Origin: an uncultured Porphyromonadaceae bacterium
Lineage (GTDB): Bacteria > Bacteroidota > Bacteroidia > Bacteroidales > UBA11471
Assembly: GCA_900547555.1 (NCBI GenBank)
Contig: URHG01000007.1
Location: 16,130-80,129, forward strand
Length of the DNA stretch: 64,000 nt
Direction: 5' to 3'
The stretch's first letter is position 1. The number at the start of each line of letters is the position of its first letter. Shown piece after piece: positions 26,893 through 37,700 of this stretch. A program made the position numbers and the translations under genes. A model generated the notes under the pieces. That model did no database searches. It saw only the letters and a program-made list of their open reading frames with translations, and had not been told where the DNA came from.

Positions 26893-29268
26893 ATGAAAAC
26901 ATTTTGCCTTTCAAGTCTGCTCCTTATTTTTATCATCGGTACATCAAAAGCCGATACATTCACGTTCGATCCCGATGGTCGTCCTCTCACCATCTATGTG
27001 GACGAAGAATCACCATCGGTCGTACAATGCGCTCTCACCATGTTCTGCGACGACTACAAATGCGTTTTCGGTGATTCTCCACAAAGAGTGAACCGAGACA
27101 AAGCCGACATCATCGTAGAATGCAGTGAAAACGGCAATTGGGAACATTTCGACATCTCCGTCTCCCGACAAGGACGGCTCTATGTAAAAGGCAGCGATCC
27201 TCGCGGAACAGCATACGGCATACTGGAACTCTCACGCCTCATCGGTATATCTCCCTGGGTATGGTGGGCCGATGTTCCTCCGCAAAAGCTCAACAGTTAC
27301 ACTTTGCCCGACGGATACCACAACAGCCAACAACCGTCGGTACAATACCGGGGAATTTTCATCAATGACGAAGACTACGGACTGAATCCGTGGAGTTGGA
27401 AAACACACGAACCGGAATCGGACAAGGGAAAAATAGGCCCTCGTACTTATGAACGGATATTCCAACTGCTGCTACGTTTACGCGCCAATATGCTCATGCC
27501 AGCCATGCACGATTGCAGTGTCCCGTTCTATATGGTCGAGGGAAACAAAGAAATGGCAGAAAAATATCAAATCGTCATGGCGACCTCCCACTGCGAACCG
27601 CTCATGCGCAACAATGTCGGAGAGTGGGACGACTCCCGACGCGGCCGATACAATTACATCTCCAACAGAGACTCGGTATTGGCTTACTGGCGGGAAAGAC
27701 TGGTAGATATAGGGAAATCCGAAAATATTTACACCATCGGTATGCGGGGAAAACACGACGGGAAAATGGAGGGGTGCAAAAACACAGCAGAGATGGCGCA
27801 AGTCATGCCCCGGGTTATCGAAGACCAGCGTTCCCTCCTTTCCTTGTATGCAGACTCGCCGATCGATCAAGTTCCACAAGTATTCGTCCCCTATAAAGAG
27901 TTGCTCGACGTTTACAACAAGGGTATCGACCTGCCCGATGATGTAACCCTCATGTGGTGCGACGACAATTACGGACACATCACCCGCCTGAGCAACAAAG
28001 AAGAACGCCAACGCAAAGGCGGTGCGGGAATTTATTACCATATATCTTATTGGGGGCGTCCTCACTCCTATCTCTGGTTATGTACGACCGCACCGGCACA
28101 AATCTATTACGAAATGCGTCGGGCATGGGATTACGGAGCCCGCAAGATATGGGCGCTCAATGTAGGCGATATAAAGCCGGCCGAATACGACATAGAATTT
28201 TTCATGGACATGGCATGGAATATAGATGCCATACGCCCTGATAACATCTACCAGCATCTCCACGATTTCATGAGTCGCACTTTTACCCCGCAATCGGCAC
28301 AAGAACTGACCGACATCATGAACGAATATTATTATCTGGCAAACATACGCCGTCCCGAATTCATGGGTTGGAGTCGCGAAGAAGAATATTCCAAAATCAA
28401 AGGTGGAAAAACGCCTGTTACCGATACCGAGTTCTCGCCCGAAGAAATAGAGCAACGCATTACTGCTTATCAAAATCTCGAAAAACGGGTAAAAAATATC
28501 AAGAAACAGATTCCCAAAGAATTACATGATTCATTTTTTCAACTTGTCGAATATCCGGTTTGTGGAGCAGCCAACATGAATTATAAATGGTTATATGCTC
28601 AAAAAGCCCGCCATGCCGATACTTATGAAGAGGCACTCCGATATGAAACAGCCAGTATCAACGCCTACAACGCTATCGCAGCGCTCGACCGCCACTACAA
28701 CTTCGACATGAACAAAGGAAAATGGAACGGCATCATCAGTATGAAAAACAACCGTCTTGTTTTTGAAAAATTCGAACTTCCGGAAAATTTTTCGCCACTG
28801 TCGCCGACAAAATATGCCGGAAAAGAAAAGTATATTTCCTGCGACGCAGCCGAACATAGCGGAAAAACGCCCCGGGGAGCATATAGCATCGAAGGGTTGG
28901 GATACAGTCGCCGGGCCATTGTACTTCCGGCCGGAAAAACGCTTTCGTACCCATTCGAAACCAAAGAAAAAGGCGACGCAACAATATGGGTATCGCTTCT
29001 TCCCACCCACCCTGTAAACGGTGGCGATTTACGCTATGAAATATCGGTCGACGGAGGGACACCACAAATCGTTTCTTTCAAAACGACAGGACGATCGGAG
29101 CAATGGAAAATCAATGTACTCCGTAATCTCGTTCTCACATCGACCCGACATATACTACGAGATACAAACACACATACTATTCGGTTGAAAGCTCTCGACG
29201 AAGGCGTCGTCGTAGATCAACTCATGCTCGACTTCGAACCGGAGAAGCCTTTCTATCGCATATTATAA
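26893..29268 (+). CDS. Glycoside hydrolase family 115 (alpha-glucuronidase)
   Basis: 791 residues from ATG 26893 with a signal peptide (MKTFCLSSLLLIFIIGTSKA). Recognisable GH115 blocks: YGILELSRLIGISPWVWWADV, YRGIFINDEDYGLNPW, LLRLRANMLMPAMHD, IYTIGMRGKHDG, and LNVGDIKPAEYDIEFFMDMAWN (split by the loop). GH115 enzymes remove 4-O-methyl-glucuronic or glucuronic acid side chains from xylan or related polymers. It is somewhat shorter than the ~850-950 residues of characterised members, but a C-terminal beta-sandwich region is present from about residue 650. It is probably periplasmic. Confidence 0.9.
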   Translation: MKTFCLSSLLLIFIIGTSKADTFTFDPDGRPLTIYVDEESPSVVQCALTMFCDDYKCVFGDSPQRVNRDKADIIVECSENGNWEHFDISVSRQGRLYVKGSDPRGTAYGILELSRLIGISPWVWWADVPPQKLNSYTLPDGYHNSQQPSVQYRGIFINDEDYGLNPWSWKTHEPESDKGKIGPRTYERIFQLLLRLRANMLMPAMHDCSVPFYMVEGNKEMAEKYQIVMATSHCEPLMRNNVGEWDDSRRGRYNYISNRDSVLAYWRERLVDIGKSENIYTIGMRGKHDGKMEGCKNTAEMAQVMPRVIEDQRSLLSLYADSPIDQVPQVFVPYKELLDVYNKGIDLPDDVTLMWCDDNYGHITRLSNKEERQRKGGAGIYYHISYWGRPHSYLWLCTTAPAQIYYEMRRAWDYGARKIWALNVGDIKPAEYDIEFFMDMAWNIDAIRPDNIYQHLHDFMSRTFTPQSAQELTDIMNEYYYLANIRRPEFMGWSREEEYSKIKGGKTPVTDTEFSPEEIEQRITAYQNLEKRVKNIKKQIPKELHDSFFQLVEYPVCGAANMNYKWLYAQKARHADTYEEALRYETASINAYNAIAALDRHYNFDMNKGKWNGIISMKNNRLVFEKFELPENFSPLSPTKYAGKEKYISCDAAEHSGKTPRGAYSIEGLGYSRRAIVLPAGKTLSYPFETKEKGDATIWVSLLPTHPVNGGDLRYEISVDGGTPQIVSFKTTGRSEQWKINVLRNLVLTSTRHILRDTNTHTIRLKALDEGVVVDQLMLDFEPEKPFYRIL

Positions 29269-29284
29269 TATAGTAAAATTATCA

Positions 29285-29320
29285 AAGAGGCGGCTTTGTA
29301 TTTCCCAAAGCCGCCTCTTA
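29285..29320 (+). terminator. Terminator after GH115
   Basis: AAGAGGCGGCTTT (29285-29297) pairs with AAAGCCGCCTCTT (29307-29319); the T run after it is weak. Confidence 0.75.
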
Positions 29321-29426
29321 TAGTGATACATTTCCTCTACCTTTCAAATCATCTTTGAATCATAAAGACATCTCACAGTTTACATTGTACAAAAATGTTG
29401 CAAAAACGTGTAATTTTTATCCAATA

Positions 29427-29458
29427 TTTGGTATAAAATAATTCATCCGTTAGATTTG
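29427..29458 (+). promoter_or_regulatory. Promoter of the split GH116 gene
   Basis: TTTG at 29427-29430 and TAGATTTG at 29451-29458 are 20 nt apart, a textbook Bacteroidota -33/-7 pair, 56 nt upstream of ATG 29515. Confidence 0.7.
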
Positions 29459-29514
29459 TGAATCTATCATCCAATATATACGTCGCCTCCTGAAATTTAA
29501 TAATACCACGAAAC

Positions 29515-30648
29515 ATGAAAAAAAATTCTTATTGCATTCTCATTTTGTACTTCCTGTTTGTTTCTTTCAACGTATTCAGTATTAATGTATTCGACCAGGA
29601 TAGAAAAAAGTTTTTCTCTTTTGATGAAAAAATAATCAATGGTACTACCGGAACGCCCCTGGGTGGATTCGGTTGTGGCGGAATAAAATTCAATGCCAAT
29701 ACAGGTACGTTTGCAGTCATGACAGCCCCTCCGGCCGACGCTTACGATTTTATGGAGAAAAAGGGGACATACTTTCAACTATACACCGAACGAAACGGAA
29801 AAATAGAAACAAGAAAAATCTTAACCGCCTCAAAAACAAATGATCGTCCGAACGACGATGCGATTTGGCCTTTGCACTTCGTAGATTTCGGTTGCATCAA
29901 CGGCATACAAATATCATTGACCGGTATCTCACCATTGGATAACCAAAACTACGAAAACATGCATCTGCCCTATGCCCTATACGAAATCAGCCTCACCAAT
30001 ACAGGAAACACAGATGCGACAACGTCATTTGCTTTCCAATGGAACGACGATAAAACGCCTTTCATTAACCTACATAAAAAAGGATTTTACAATGACGAAT
30101 GGTGTATTTTAGTGAAAAGCAATATCGGAAAAGCAAAAATATCGATCGGCGATGATACCGACAACCACTTCTTATCCGACGGAGAATGTTCTCTATCCGA
30201 CACCTCATCTCCGACAAGAAAAATCGCTGTAAAAGCGACTTTAAATGCACATGAAACACAAAAAATACATCTTGTATTGGCTTGGTACAATCGAACGGAT
30301 CCCGAAATAGCATTCTATAAAAACAAATACCAAAATCCGAAAGGTATAGCAGAACATGGTATGAAGGTGTTCTCCTCCTTAAAAAACAATGCCGAAAAAT
30401 TGGTAAACGGTATTCGAGAATCGAACTTGCCCGATTGGTTAAAAAATCAGGCATTGAACACACTGGTCAATATCGTTACAAATTCCATGTACAAAAAAGA
30501 CGGAAGAGTTGCATTCGCAGAAGGTCAATGGACCTGTTTTGGAACAATGGACCAAATGTGGTTATCGAGACAAATCATAAACATGTTGATACCCTATTAT
30601 GCCTGGCAAGAACTCCACTACTGGGCAACAAGATATAAAATTATATAA
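29515..30648 (+). pseudogene. GH116-type glycosidase, N-terminal half (gene interrupted by the mobile element)
   Basis: The host part covers 29515-30628 (371 codons plus one base); the last residues to the stop at 30648 are read from element DNA. It has a signal peptide (MKKNSYCILILYFLFVSFNVFS), then NGTTGTPLGGFGCGGIKFN, the N-terminal glycine-rich signature of GH116/GBA2-like glucosylceramidase-fold enzymes, and a beta-sandwich domain. The catalytic (alpha/alpha)6 barrel is mostly on the other side of the insertion at 47605-49332. Without excision this fragment cannot make a full enzyme, though its promoter and signal peptide are intact. Confidence 0.82.
30622..30628 (+). repeat. Left 7-bp core direct repeat of the mobile element (attL)
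   Basis: TGGGCAA is identical to 47605-47611. Joining the flanks through one copy restores the GH116 reading frame ...Tyr-Trp-Ala-Arg-Thr-Gln... . Confidence 0.85.
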
Positions 30649-30932
30649 CAAACTGATTTACTATATTTTATGGCGTGAATAAAAGAGTAGTTTTGTAATT
30701 TAGTACCATTTTAGCATCACTATTTAGCCATCGTAAATAGAATCAAGGGATGGCGCAAATGGCATAGGACAATTAACTTCTTTGGCTGCATAATCCACAT
30801 TCGTTTACCGTCCTCAAATCAGTCAACACCTTCCGGAGATAATCAGACGGTTAATTTATAGCCACAACAAATAGATATTCGCTGATTTTATATTTGTATT
30901 GCGTAGTTTTTCTACAATAATCGTGTTTATAA

Positions 30933-30963
30933 TTTGTTGTATGAGATTTTATTTGTATCTTTG
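30933..30963 (+). promoter_or_regulatory. Promoter of the RloA/RloB operon
   Basis: TTTG at 30933-30936, 19 nt, then TATCTTTG at 30956-30963, about 28 nt before the RloA ATG. The stretch 30649-30930 is the element's left end; I see no gene in it. Confidence 0.75.
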
Positions 30964-30991
30964 CACCATACAATAGATAAAATCAACGATT

Positions 30992-32290
30992 ATGATAGCA
31001 GAGTTCAGCATTGAGAATTTTTTCTCCATTAAGTCGGTTCAGAAAATCAGTTTTGAACCATCGGCAGATACTTATATGTCTGATGAGTACTCGTATGAAG
31101 TTAAGGACGGTGTAAGATTGCTGAAAGTGGGCATCATCTATGGTGCCAACGCTTCCGGTAAAACGAATATATTAAATGCCATTGAATTTTTCAAGATGCT
31201 GGTTTTGAGAATGCCTAAAGACAGGACTGAGAAAACCGGGGTTGTCCCTTTCATGTTAGATGACACTTCAAGAAACGAAAAGACAAAGATGTCAATGGTG
31301 TTCTATATCAATCAGTCGAAGTACATTCTTAGTTTTGAATTGGATGCAAAGCATATCTATTCCGAGACATTGATTGTTTATGATTCCATTCGCCCGACCA
31401 AGCTGTACAACCGAAGTTATGATGCCGCAACAGATTCCACGACCATTGACTTTGGCGTAAACCTGAAAATGACAAAGAAAAGCCAGGATGTGATTTCCGG
31501 CAACACTATCAATAATTGCAGTGTGCTTGCCGCATTTGGCAAAAGCAACGTGGAACGGACAAGGCTGAATGATGTGTACGATTATTTTGCCAAGCAGGTA
31601 AAAGATGTATTGGCTCCCGGTATGTTGCTTTCGGGATATGTCAAATCACGATTGGATAAAGACGAGGCAGGAGATTTGAAGAAATTCATTTTAAATTTCC
31701 TGAAAGCGTCCGATTTCAATATAGAAGATGTGGTATTACATGAAGAGGAAGAGCTGATTACACCTGAATTGGAACAACTGATTCAGAATGCCCCTATTGA
31801 TAAAGATGCAAAGGCTGAAATGCTTAGAAAGGGGAAAATTACAAATACGGAACTGACCTTCAAGCATAAGGCAGGCGATAAAGTATATGATTTGTCGGAA
31901 GAATACGAGTCCAATGGCACCATGAGGTTCTTGGGAATGGCGGTGATACTGAATTTCTTGTTAAAGACCAATCGGTTTGTGCCCATTGATGAAGTGGAGA
32001 CAAGTATTCATTATGAACTGTTGGCTTATTTCCTGAAAGTCTTTCTGGCAAACAGTAACGGAACATCCCAAATGCTTCTGACCACACACGACATCAATCT
32101 TCTCAACGAGGATTTCATTCGCCGTGATACGATATGGTTCACCGACAAAGACGAACTTGGCGAAACTAAAATAGTACGCCTATCTTCTTTGGGACTGCAT
32201 AAGAATCTTTCCCCATACAATGCTTACAAGCAGGGAAAATTGGTAAAGTTGCCGTTCTTGGGTAGTCAGTATATCAACCTGAATGACTAA
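30992..32290 (+). CDS. RloA/AbiLi-like AAA15 family ATPase (anti-phage)
   Basis: 432 residues. It starts with FSIENFFSIKSVQKISFEPSA, the typical SMC/ABC-like opening of AAA15 (OLD-like) ATPases. Walker A is YGANASGKTN (residues 50-59), Walker B VPIDEVETSIH, and LTTHDINLL the His switch. Downstream and overlapping by 8 bp is an RloB protein, giving the RloA-RloB pair known as restriction-linked ORFs and as the AbiLi/AbiLii abortive infection system. The ATPase presumably senses phage and controls RloB. Its own -33/-7 promoter is directly upstream; it is the first gene of the element's left cargo. Confidence 0.85.
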   Translation: MIAEFSIENFFSIKSVQKISFEPSADTYMSDEYSYEVKDGVRLLKVGIIYGANASGKTNILNAIEFFKMLVLRMPKDRTEKTGVVPFMLDDTSRNEKTKMSMVFYINQSKYILSFELDAKHIYSETLIVYDSIRPTKLYNRSYDAATDSTTIDFGVNLKMTKKSQDVISGNTINNCSVLAAFGKSNVERTRLNDVYDYFAKQVKDVLAPGMLLSGYVKSRLDKDEAGDLKKFILNFLKASDFNIEDVVLHEEEELITPELEQLIQNAPIDKDAKAEMLRKGKITNTELTFKHKAGDKVYDLSEEYESNGTMRFLGMAVILNFLLKTNRFVPIDEVETSIHYELLAYFLKVFLANSNGTSQMLLTTHDINLLNEDFIRRDTIWFTDKDELGETKIVRLSSLGLHKNLSPYNAYKQGKLVKLPFLGSQYINLND

Positions 32291-32897
32291 TGATATGGGA
32301 CGGACAGTAACAAAAAGTATCGCCATCATAGGCGAAGGAGAAACGGAATGGTTCTATTTCGATTCTCTGAGAATTGCGTGTCGCTATCCTTTCAAGGTCG
32401 CTCCGGATTTTCCGCAGCATAGCGACATCAATCATATACTGAAACTGGTAGAATCTTATTTGAACAAGCAATATGATTATATTGTATGCCTGTTTGATAT
32501 GGACAGGCTGTATCAATATCCTTCCGAAATGCAGTTGTATCAGCGGGCAAAGAAAGAGTATAGCAAGAAGAAATATGCCGGAAAGGTGATGTTTATAGAA
32601 ACGAATCCTTGCACGGAATTTTGGTTCTTGCTCCATTTCTTGCCTAATGTGGCCTGTCGGCGATATGAAAGTTACGACCAACTGCTTCCCGAATTGCAGA
32701 AATACATGCCGGGATATGAAAAGACAAAACGATATTTCATACGCATCAACCTCTATAAATACCTGACAGAGAATGGTAATTTGGAACGGACGATGTTAAA
32801 CTCAGAAAAGTTGTGCCAACTCTGCAAGGAATCGCCGGAGGATTTGAAGGCGTATTCGGAGGTACATAAGGTTATAAATCTGTTGAATAACGTGTAA
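32283..32897 (+). CDS. RloB/AbiLii-like protein with Toprim-type motifs
   Basis: 204 residues. IAIIGEGETEWFYFDSLR (GEGETE at 17-22) and CLFDMDRLYQYP (DMD at 72-74) are the two acidic motifs of a Toprim-like metal site. TNPCTEFWFLLHF (107-119) is the block diagnostic of the RloB family. It is probably the nuclease effector partner of the RloA ATPase. ATG 32283 overlaps the RloA stop, implying translational coupling; an alternative ATG is at 32295. PARIS (AriA/AriB) and OLD/Gabija systems share the ATPase plus Toprim plan, but sequence blocks here fit RloB best. Confidence 0.83.
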   Translation: MTNDMGRTVTKSIAIIGEGETEWFYFDSLRIACRYPFKVAPDFPQHSDINHILKLVESYLNKQYDYIVCLFDMDRLYQYPSEMQLYQRAKKEYSKKKYAGKVMFIETNPCTEFWFLLHFLPNVACRRYESYDQLLPELQKYMPGYEKTKRYFIRINLYKYLTENGNLERTMLNSEKLCQLCKESPEDLKAYSEVHKVINLLNNV

Positions 32898-32965
32898 AAG
32901 AGGTATTATATATTTCACTAATAAATGCTAAATAGAATATTAACACCATATAAATAAAAGCAAGT

Positions 32966-34669
32966 ATGTCAAATAAAAATCTTACAAATAATCAACTTCT
33001 ACTCAAAGAAATAATATCTCAAGAATATGAAGACAACAATCAATTTGCCTCACTTGATACTTTTTTTGAATTATTTTCAGCGGGTCAAATATTAAAAGAT
33101 TACGCATTTAGTAATGAAGAAATAGAAAGTGGCCTTACAGGCGGAGGAAATGATGGCGGTTGTGATACTGCCTACGTTCTCTTAAATAATGAAATTATTA
33201 CTTCTGACCAAATAGAATCTCTTGACTGTCCCAAGGGTTCATCTTTGCAGTTTATTATAATCCAGTCTAAGAATACATTGGGTTTTGGTGAAGATGCTAT
33301 TATGAAATGGAAAACAATATCAGATAATTTGTTAGAAATGTCTAATGACATAAACCAATATAAAGAAAGATATAGCGAGGGAATCAGAGATGTTTTCGTT
33401 TTGTTTCGCGACGCAATGACAAAATTAATCACTAAGCAACTTAAAGTTTCTTTTAAGTATTATTACGTAACCTTGGGAATTGAAGTACATCCAAATGTAT
33501 TGGCTCAGGCAGACGAACTTAAAGATATTGTCCGAAAGAAATACCCTAGTGCTACAATTTCTGTACAGTTTGTAACAGCAGACGAACTAATGTTATTATA
33601 TAATAGTGAACCTGATGTTAACATAACTATAACTTTAGCCGACCAAGCTATTACACTTGGTAAACAGAATGAATATGTGACACTAATAAATATAGCAAAC
33701 TACTATAAATTCATTACAGACTCCTCTGGTAATCTATTAAAAGGTATTTTTGAATCTAATGTTCGTGATTACCAAGGGAATAATTCGGTAAATTCATGCA
33801 TAGCAAACACCTTAAAGAATAAAAACGCAGAGGATTTTTGGTGGTTAAATAATGGTATTACCATATTGTCTGATAAAATCACGCCAATTACAAGCAAACA
33901 GTTATCTATTGATAATCCTGAAATCGTTAATGGACTTCAAACGTCCACGGAGATATATAATTATTTTTCAGAAAACAAAGATAAGTTAGATAGTGAAAAT
34001 AGGAATGTGCTTGTAAGATTTATAGTTCCAGATACAGAAGAGGTTCGTGATGATATTATATTTGCAACTAATAATCAAACCAATATCCCAAAATCTTCAC
34101 TCAGAGTTACAGATGCAATACATCTCCAAATAGAGATGTTCTGTAAAACGAGAGGTTTATATTATGATAGGAGAAAGAATTATTATAAAAATCTCAAGAA
34201 AAAAGCTACAGATATTATTAGTGTATCTTTCTTGGCTCAGTGTCTAATAACCCTATTATTAAGAAAACCAGATTTTGCTCGAGCACGACCATCAACATTG
34301 CTTACGGATGATAGAACATATAATCAATTATATGCTGAGAATGGTAATTTATTAGTCTATTATAATGTTGGCAAACTCGGAAAGAAGGTGCAAGGCAATT
34401 TACGCAAGACGCCAGATTGGACCTCATCTGAAAAAAATGATGTACTATTTTATGTGCTATATGGTGTTGTTATAAAATTATTAGGTAAAACAGATATTAA
34501 ACCTGTTGATATTGTAAACATAGACTTAAATACAGTATCAGAAGAATTTATTGATTCAATAAAATGGAAGGTATATCATAAATACAAGGAATTGGGAGGC
34601 GATGGCCGTATTGCTAAAAGTCCTAATTTTATAACCTATATAGATAAAATTATAGGGGATAACGAATAA
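32966..34669 (+). CDS. AIPR family protein (abortive infection phage resistance) with N-terminal nuclease-like domain
   Basis: 567 residues. The AIPR core is shown by FWWLNNGITIL, PEIVNGLQTSTEIYNYF, RFIVPDTEE and ATNNQTNIPKSSLR, in the usual order. The first ~110 residues contain GGGNDGGCDTAYVL (Asp at 67) followed by LQFIIIQSK (Gln-Ser-Lys, 100-102). This resembles a PD-(D/E)XK restriction-endonuclease fold with a QxK variant. It is probably an RNA- or DNA-degrading defence effector. It lies 68 bp after rloB on the same strand, but its codon and base use is far more AT-rich, so it was probably acquired separately. It is convergent with the restriction operon. Confidence 0.85.
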   Translation: MSNKNLTNNQLLLKEIISQEYEDNNQFASLDTFFELFSAGQILKDYAFSNEEIESGLTGGGNDGGCDTAYVLLNNEIITSDQIESLDCPKGSSLQFIIIQSKNTLGFGEDAIMKWKTISDNLLEMSNDINQYKERYSEGIRDVFVLFRDAMTKLITKQLKVSFKYYYVTLGIEVHPNVLAQADELKDIVRKKYPSATISVQFVTADELMLLYNSEPDVNITITLADQAITLGKQNEYVTLINIANYYKFITDSSGNLLKGIFESNVRDYQGNNSVNSCIANTLKNKNAEDFWWLNNGITILSDKITPITSKQLSIDNPEIVNGLQTSTEIYNYFSENKDKLDSENRNVLVRFIVPDTEEVRDDIIFATNNQTNIPKSSLRVTDAIHLQIEMFCKTRGLYYDRRKNYYKNLKKKATDIISVSFLAQCLITLLLRKPDFARARPSTLLTDDRTYNQLYAENGNLLVYYNVGKLGKKVQGNLRKTPDWTSSEKNDVLFYVLYGVVIKLLGKTDIKPVDIVNIDLNTVSEEFIDSIKWKVYHKYKELGGDGRIAKSPNFITYIDKIIGDNE

Positions 34670-34743
34670 TATAATATTGTGGATTTTCCTATAAATTGTA
34701 TCAAGGAATGTACTCTATATTATTTATGAAGCAAATGAGTTTT

Positions 34744-34776
34744 AACGAGGGCAATAGTATGACGCTTGCCCTCGTT
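34744..34776. terminator. Bidirectional terminator between AIPR and the restriction operon
   Basis: AACGAGGGCAA (34744-34754) pairs with TTGCCCTCGTT (34766-34776), with T and A tracts on both sides. Confidence 0.8.
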
Positions 34777-34781
34777 TATTT

Positions 34782-37700
34782 TTACATCGGTTTTATCATT
34801 GATTCTATGAAAGTAATTTCTTCTTCTGAAAGTTCGTATTTCGCATAGAGTTGTCGGTCAATTTCGGCAACACTCTTTTCCCAATCAATGTCGGATTTTG
34901 AGGTAAAGTCTTGCAACGGAACAAAACGCCACGTTTCTTTACTATTATCTTGTGTAACTTTCAATATTCCAAGCAATGTTCTGGCAAATTTAGATTTGAC
35001 ATATTTCAGAGCAGCCATAGCTTCTGTTTGTTCATTAAATGTACCAATCCCTATAAAGGATTGCGTATAACCGATTAACGGTTCACCGATTAACGGAGTT
35101 GACAGCACCTCTCCTATAGCTCCAGTACCATTACTTTTAGGAACTATAACTTTCCATTTACCTAAACAAGGATGGTCTTCGATGAATGACGAATTTATCC
35201 ATCTAATCTCTCTGACATTCTTTATCAAACCAAGCATTTCAATATCCTCAGCCTGCATTTTTTGCACATGGAATATTTCACTAAGCCCAAAAATGGAAGT
35301 AGTTAAACGACGTTCATTACCATTGCTGCCAATTCTCGATTTTAATTCTGGATGTTCTTTATAAAGAATGCTTAAATCAAATTTGTTTTGCGGATATATA
35401 ATGTTGCTTAAAGGAGTAAAGGTCTCATTATTAGCGACCACCTTTCGGTAAATACCATTAAGTTCTGAATATGCTGTAAATGAGCCAATCTTTCCAAAAG
35501 AGTAATTAGCGTCACGATAGCATACAGCAACACCTCCTTTTATATCAACATTTGGGAAAACATCTGTACTTTTTGCTTTATACCATATTATCTTAAAATG
35601 CTCATCGTTAAGCATTTTAAGATTCCAATCATGGGGTGTCTTGCCTGCATCAAACAGATAACGTGCGGGAGTAATAAGAGTAGCCTTGTCTGATATTCTA
35701 AATGAGACATCCATAAAATAGTTGTAAACTGGAGTGTCGCTTGTCCGTTCTGTTATTATCTGATACGGTGGATTCCCCACTATCGCATTGATTTTCATAT
35801 TCTTTATTCCTGTTCTGTCCGTAATAAATTTATCTACCTGCTTGATAAAATGTTCCGGTTTGTTTTTGATTTGATTGATTAAGTCCTCGAAGTATCGGGT
35901 GTTTACCTTTGCTTTTCGGAAACCTATAAGGGTGCGTTTGGTAATGCTCTTTGCCATCGGAGTTTTGCAGATGACAAAGATGTTTTCAGCCACTACCTTG
36001 TCCCATATTCGTTGTTCATCTTCGATACTTGACACCGAAAATAATGAGTTCTTGACCCTTGTGCGATAAATGCTATATGCCATATAAAGAGGATATAATC
36101 CAGACTTTGAATTTATTTCAAGGATTCGTGAATCTGGGGCAAACACATTGGCTGTCACTTCGCCACGGTCAATGAAACGAGGGTCGGACAAGGTGGTTTC
36201 ATAGTCCTTTTCAAAGAAGTTATATCCTCCCAAACAATCGCCAAGGTGCATGTTCACCACACGCCAAGGCGTAAGCACCGTTTCCTTGTCGGGATTGCGG
36301 AACGTGCTGAATATATCCGTTATACGCTCGATGCGTTCCTCCACACTAAGTTTGTCCGCGGCACGAGCCATGGCACGGATGCGCTTGCCTGCCGCACAGA
36401 ATATCTCCGGATCGTAATATTTCTTTATGCTGTTGAACTTCTGTTTGGTTACGCCTTTGGGCATGAACTCCTCCCATGACTGAGAGTCAATGAGGGAAGC
36501 GAAGTTGTCAATGGTTATCTCTTGTGATTCATCTTGTAACTCTGCACCGTAGATAAGCAACGGCATACGGATGGAGATACCCCGAAGAATGGAGATGGCA
36601 GCCTCGCGGTTCTCCTTTTTCTTCTTTAGTTCCGCGAGACGCTGCTTTTCTTCCTCTGTCAATGGTTGCTTGTCCCTGCCTCTCTTCTTGGATTTCTTTT
36701 CAAGGTCTTCAAGTTCCTCGTATTGCTCATCGGTCAGTCCTTGGTTGTTGATGTCCACCTGATTGGTCTTTGGCATTGCCTTGGTTTGGCCGATAATCTT
36801 TTTCAGGTCGTCAAACTCCTGCAATTCCAAGTCGTTGAGCTTCATCAACTCGTCATTATACAGGCTCCTGTCCTCGAAACCGTTGCGGACAACCCTTTCC
36901 ACATAAACACGTTTAAGCTGTTCCAACATCTTGGGTACATCGAACTGGCTCATCTTGGAGCCTTCGATGGAGATAATCGGACAGAAGTTCAGGAACTCGC
37001 CCATAATCTTACGGTCGTTGCCGCTGGTCTTTCCTGCCTTGGCAGAAATCTTTGCTGTCTCGGCAATGACTTTCAGTGTTCTGTCAGGAGCGAAGTCAAA
37101 CACATAACACTGCTCTTTGACCCTTCCGTTGATGGTGGCAGGTGTCTGCACACGGAAGATGGTCTGCATATAACTTGATGTGGCGGTATTATAAGAGCCG
37201 GACAACATGAATACGCCCGTCCACGCCTTGACACTGACACCCGTGGTCAATCGTCCGCAAGACAAGGTAATGGTACGGGTGGCATCAGGGTCTTTGCCGA
37301 TGGCTTCTTCCACCGCAGCAAGAGCATCCTTGCTCTCTTCGTCCTCGTCACCGTCTCCTGCCACATTCACCACCTTGAAATGCTGGAATACAGGATGTGA
37401 TTGTAGTAAAGCACTCATGGCACGAGCCTCCTTCACACCCGGCAACATCCATAGCGTATGACGGAAGATGTTGCGGTATTCCTCGTTGGCAAACGGATAG
37501 CAACTGTCCTTGTCCTCCTTGGAGATAAGATTCAAAAATGCCTTCACATCTTTTTCATGGATGAAAGTTCCGTTATCATTGACCCGAAAAAACTCTCGGA
37601 AGTTGAAAGCCACATCTTCATCCACGAACTCATGGAGTAAGCGTCCAAGGTCGTAGGTATAGATGTTCATCGTAGGTAGAGAGGCGTATGGATTCGGATC

